From Desulfobacula sp. (GTDB lineage: Bacteria > Desulfobacterota > Desulfobacteria > Desulfobacterales > Desulfobacteraceae): 7,501 bases of DNA. A program made the translations under genes and the position numbers. Positions 5,117 through 7,501 of this stretch are shown in pieces. The stretch is taken from positions 1 to 7,501 of the forward strand of contig JAQICW010000232.1 in assembly GCA_027858355.1 (NCBI GenBank), given 5' to 3'. The notes under the pieces were generated by a model, which ran no database searches, was not told where the DNA came from, and saw nothing but the letters and a program-made list of their open reading frames with translations. How positions within the stretch are numbered: position 1 is the first letter of the stretch; every line of letters starts with the position of its first letter.

Positions 5117-6482
5117 TGAACTTGGCCTTCGGGTCGAACTGCTTAAAGCAGTTAAGTCCAAGGGCTATACTACCCCCACTCCCATTCAGACCCGGGTCAT
5201 TCCGGCTATTCTCGGCGGACGGGACATCCTTGCGCGTGCCCAGACAGGAACGGGAAAAACAGACGCATTTGCACTCCCCCTGATTGAAATCATGAGCTGG
5301 CAGGATGGCAACAGACGACATCCCAGGGCCCTTGTCCTGGCACCAACGCGGGAACTTGCGCTTCAGGTGGGGGACAGCATCAAAGCCTATGCAAGAAAGG
5401 TGGCCATGCGATGCACCGTGGTTTATGGCGGGGTTACTATAAAACCCCAGATCGATCGACTGAGGCGCGGCATTGATATTCTTGTGGCCACACCGGGCCG
5501 TCTTCTGGATCTTGCCAATCATAAGGGTCTGGATCTTTCCCGGATAGAGTTTCTGATTTTTGACGAGGCAGACAGAATGCTGGACCTGGGATTCAGTGCG
5601 GAGATCTCCGAAATCCTTGATCTGGTTCCAATAGAACGAAGAACCATGCTGTTTTCCGCCACCTACACCCAAGAGATCCGGGAGCATGCCAAAATTATGC
5701 TTCAGGAACCAGAATATCAAGAGGTGACCCCCAGCAATACAGCGGCAGAATCCATTGTCCAGAAAGTGCATCTGGTGAGCAGGCCTGATAAACGAGCTCT
5801 TCTCATCCACCTTATCACCCAGGGACGCTGGGCCCAGATACTGGTCTTTGTCCGCACAAAACACGGGGCTAACAAGCTTGCGGAAAAACTTGTTGAAAAA
5901 GGGATCAGTGCTGCTGCCCTGCACGGCAACAAAAGTCAGTCTGTCAGGACGCGTACCTTAAAAGAGTTCAAGAACGGTGAAATCCGCACCCTCGTGGCAA
6001 CGGATGTGGCCGCGCGGGGCCTTGATATCAGCAATCTGCCCTATGTGATCAATTATGATATGCCGGGAGTGCCTGAGGATTAGGTTCACCGCATCGGGCG
6101 CACCGGCCGTGCGGGCGTAAGCGGTATTGCCATCTCCCTGGTAAGTCCCGAAGAAAAGGCTCATCTTAAGGCAATTGAAAAACTGCTGAAACAAAAAATC
6201 CCAAAGGAAGAAGTCAGCGGCTATACCATGGGTGGCACAGTTCCTGACTTTGTTCTATTACGACCCAACAACCCGGTCAGCGAAAAAAAGGCAGACAAGG
6301 GCATAAAAGAGCTTGTCGAAAAAAGAAAAGTCAAAAAGCAGCGAGCGAAACCCCCTGCCGAAAATACGACATTGAAACCCCGAAAGGGCGAGAAAACAGA
6401 AACAGCCGGGGGGAAAAAAACCCGAGCAAGAACGCACTTCCAACAATCGTCTAAAAAAGGCAGCCCCAAGGGTAAACGATAA
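5106..6482 (+). CDS. rhlE: RhlE-type DEAD-box ATP-dependent RNA helicase with an in-frame TAG at codon 326
   Basis: ATP-driven RNA-unwinding enzyme (RNA turnover, ribosome assembly, cold response). The full frame is 458 codons, with TAG at 6081-6083. Domain 1: Q motif (F3 to Q28, TTPTPIQ), motif I AQTGTGKT (45-52), Ia PTREL (80-84), GG (108-109), Ib TPGR (129-132), II DEAD (153-156), III SAT (184-186). Domain 2: IV LVFVRT (246-251), V ATDVAARGLDI (298-308), VI HRIGRTGR (328-335). TAG replaces the Tyr of PEDYVHRIGRTGR, one base change from TAT or TAC. Everything behind it is intact: motif VI, an SLVSPEE..HLKAIEKLL segment and a Lys/Arg-rich tail (about 390-458) usual for RhlE. Stopping at TAG gives 325 residues without the arginine fingers, probably inactive. 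Ribosome site AAGGA lies six bases before the ATG. Either TAG is read through or the gene is newly broken; the family is certain. Confidence 0.9.
6081..6083 (+). other. In-frame amber codon inside the helicase
   Basis: TAG sits between GCCTGAGGAT (Pro-Glu-Asp) and GTTCACCGCATC (Val-His-Arg-Ile), at the family's conserved Tyr. The same frame continues for 132 further codons of conserved helicase sequence to TAA 6480-6482. Candidate explanations are pyrrolysine insertion, a tyrosine or other amber-suppressor tRNA, a recent nonsense mutation, or a base-call error. Confidence 0.75.
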
Positions 6483-6532
6483 TGAATTCCAGCCCTGGGG
6501 ACAGCGGAAATAATGGTGCTTAAAATTGATTT

Positions 6533-7333
6533 TTAAGACATTTCCCGGAATTCATCCATAGACCGTCCTCTTATAGCTTCAGCAATTTCAAAAACATAAT
6601 CATAAATATGAAGCCCTTTGGATGATGCAATAATTTCACCATTTTCAACGCCGATCTGTTCAGCACAATATTGTTTCATCATTTCAATGGCTGCAAGGTT
6701 TGCAGGAAATCCGCCAAATAAATCCCAGGACCTGAAATATGGGAAAAAATGAAGTTTTCCATCCTGGATTCGTGTATCAATGTGTCGAAGACAGGGCGGA
6801 TCAAGCAATACCATATCGGTCGGCTGGCCCACCTGTAAAATCATCTGGTTATTCCTGTGCCCCTTGTTTTTATAGGTCCAGATCATCATCTCCATCTGGT
6901 TTACAAAGTATCTGCCGTTTTCCTCAATTAAAATATTTCTATCTTCCCAGATTTCTTTTTCCTGTACCAGGATTTCCGTCAATTTTTTATAATCATCGGG
7001 CAGATATTCAAAATCACACTTACAGATCCTTTGTCCATATGTATATGACTCTCCTTGTTTTTCCTCTCCTGTCATGAGATAGGGCAGATAATCATCCAGG
7101 TAACCTTCTTCCACGGGATCAGGAAATCCCAGTGCCGGGTTTACCTTTGGCAGCAAGGGGACACTTGACGGGTGGGTGATATGGATAGTGATAAAATCAA
7201 ACTCAAGTCTTTTCTGACCTTCAAAAGATCCCCGATTAATGGTAAAGGCACGGCCCGCTTCGACACACCGGTAAAGGGTTTGAAACCAGGCATCTGAAAG
7301 GCTTGTGGCTTTTATGAACAGCGGTTGTAACAT
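6533..7333 (-). CDS. thyA: Thymidylate synthase, archaeal-like ThyA family
   Basis: Converts dUMP to dTMP, with methylene-tetrahydrofolate or a related C1 carrier as donor. The 266-residue protein has YTYGQRI (97-103), the catalytic Cys181 in DPPCLRHID, the phosphate-binding Arg201 and Ser202 with Asp204 in YFRSWDLFGGFPANLAA (199-215), Asn212 (the base-selecting position that favours uracil over cytosine), and H-x-Y (242-244, GLHIYDY). DPPCLR..D.R and FRSWDL.GGFP.NL are typical of the archaeal branch related to phage dCMP hydroxymethylases, rather than of E. coli ThyA (PCHAFFQF, RSCDVFLGLPFN). With Asn kept, dUMP is the likely substrate. The ATG (7331-7333) has the ribosome site AAGGAGC six bases upstream. 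It converges with the helicase across 50 bases without an obvious terminator. It is intact and the only clear - strand gene. Confidence 0.85.
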   Translation of the reverse strand: MLQPLFIKATSLSDAWFQTLYRCVEAGRAFTINRGSFEGQKRLEFDFITIHITHPSSVPLLPKVNPALGFPDPVEEGYLDDYLPYLMTGEEKQGESYTYGQRICKCDFEYLPDDYKKLTEILVQEKEIWEDRNILIEENGRYFVNQMEMMIWTYKNKGHRNNQMILQVGQPTDMVLLDPPCLRHIDTRIQDGKLHFFPYFRSWDLFGGFPANLAAIEMMKQYCAEQIGVENGEIIASSKGLHIYDYVFEIAEAIRGRSMDEFREMS

Positions 7334-7375
7334 TAATTGCTCCTTGTTTAATTTTATCCTGTTATTGAAGTTTAA

Positions 7376-7404
7376 AACATATACTTAAATCCAGATTGTG
7401 ACAA
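7376..7404 (-). promoter_or_regulatory. Promoter candidate for thymidylate synthase
   Basis: Read on the - strand, TTGTCA (7404-7399) and TATGTT (7381-7376) are 17 bases apart, with five and four of six consensus positions. This leaves a leader of about 35 bases before the ATG. Confidence 0.45.
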
Positions 7405-7417
7405 CTATAATCTGTCA
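7392..7417. promoter_or_regulatory. Overlapping dyads at the thymidylate synthase -35 region, possible operator
   Basis: Two perfect inverted repeats overlap here: CAGATT (7392-7397) with AATCTG (7409-7414), and TGACA (7399-7403) with TGTCA (7413-7417). They cover the proposed -35 box, where a repressor or activator would act. Arms are short, so the regulatory reading is tentative. The remaining bases to 7501 are AT-rich with A tracts and show no gene. Confidence 0.3.
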
Positions 7418-7501
7418 AATGTTGGAGCCCTGATCACAAAAAAAGTTGAAAAAAAAATCCTGTATATCAACCTGAGGTCCTAAAATTCATTTTTTATTTA
7501 T

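Noticed and set aside
5109..5924. 271-codon - strand open frame opposite the helicase
   Set aside because: Antisense to DEAD-box motifs I to IV, with a composition (many Cys, His and Gly) typical of shadow frames and no recognisable domain.
6060..6120. Selenocysteine or recoding element after the helicase stop
   Set aside because: The codon is TAG, not TGA, and I see no strong stem-loop right behind it beyond GC-rich coding sequence for HRIGRTGR.
6228..6482. Separate small + strand gene starting at ATG 6228
   Set aside because: It is the in-frame basic tail of the helicase behind the amber codon, not an independent gene; there is no ribosome site.
6482..6555. ATGAATTCC (6482-6490) and GGAATTCAT (6547-6555) as a terminator between helicase and thymidylate synthase
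   Set aside because: The nine-base arms are perfect, but the loop is 56 bases, there is no T run, and the right arm lies inside the thymidylate synthase coding end.

Overview
The window looks like chromosome of an anaerobic deltaproteobacterium, possibly related to the Desulfobacterales. This is inferred from gene content: an iron-sulfur flavoprotein, an oxygen-sensitive aconitase-type hydro-lyase, a tricarboxylate-transporter remnant and an archaeal-style thymidylate synthase. Base composition is roughly balanced, with an AT-rich stretch from about 3,640 to 4,840. There is no rRNA, tRNA, CRISPR array or recognisable insertion sequence.

Layout. Bases 1-143 hold the 3' end of a + strand gene. 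It converges on a short - strand reading frame (163-315) that looks like the end of a lost membrane-protein gene, with a hairpin between the two stops. Next comes an iron-sulfur flavoprotein-type reductase (383-1018). Directly behind it lie out-of-frame pieces of a tripartite tricarboxylate transporter, TctA then TctB (1037-1348). After a perfect 12-bp hairpin come the two subunits of an isopropylmalate dehydratase/homoaconitase-family enzyme, overlapping by one base (1439-3216). A zinc-ribbon gene with a one-base frameshift (3236-3446) and a 59-residue charged protein (3448-3627) follow.

The AT-rich stretch carries a GNAT acetyltransferase (3682-4167), preceded by a five-codon mini-ORF, and an AlkA-type DNA glycosylase (4223-4837). 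Then comes a promoter candidate and the N-terminal stub of a CurA-type NADP-dependent oxidoreductase (4973-5116). The stub runs into the start of an RhlE-type DEAD-box RNA helicase (5106-6482). That helicase has an in-frame TAG exactly where the family has the Tyr just before motif VI. Thymidylate synthase (6533-7333) converges on it from the - strand, with a promoter and overlapping dyads upstream.

How the parts fit. The transporter remnant beside the hydro-lyase suggests a former tricarboxylate uptake and isomerisation module that has lost its importer. The specificity loop of the hydro-lyase small subunit matches neither the isopropylmalate nor the homoaconitate pattern that I know. The main theme is gene breakage: one amber codon, one frameshift and up to three gene stubs in 7.5 kb. 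The most interesting single item is the amber codon. The sequence after it is fully conserved, and no other gene here ends in TAG. Both facts fit amber readthrough (pyrrolysine or a suppressor tRNA), but a recent nonsense mutation or a sequence error is equally open.
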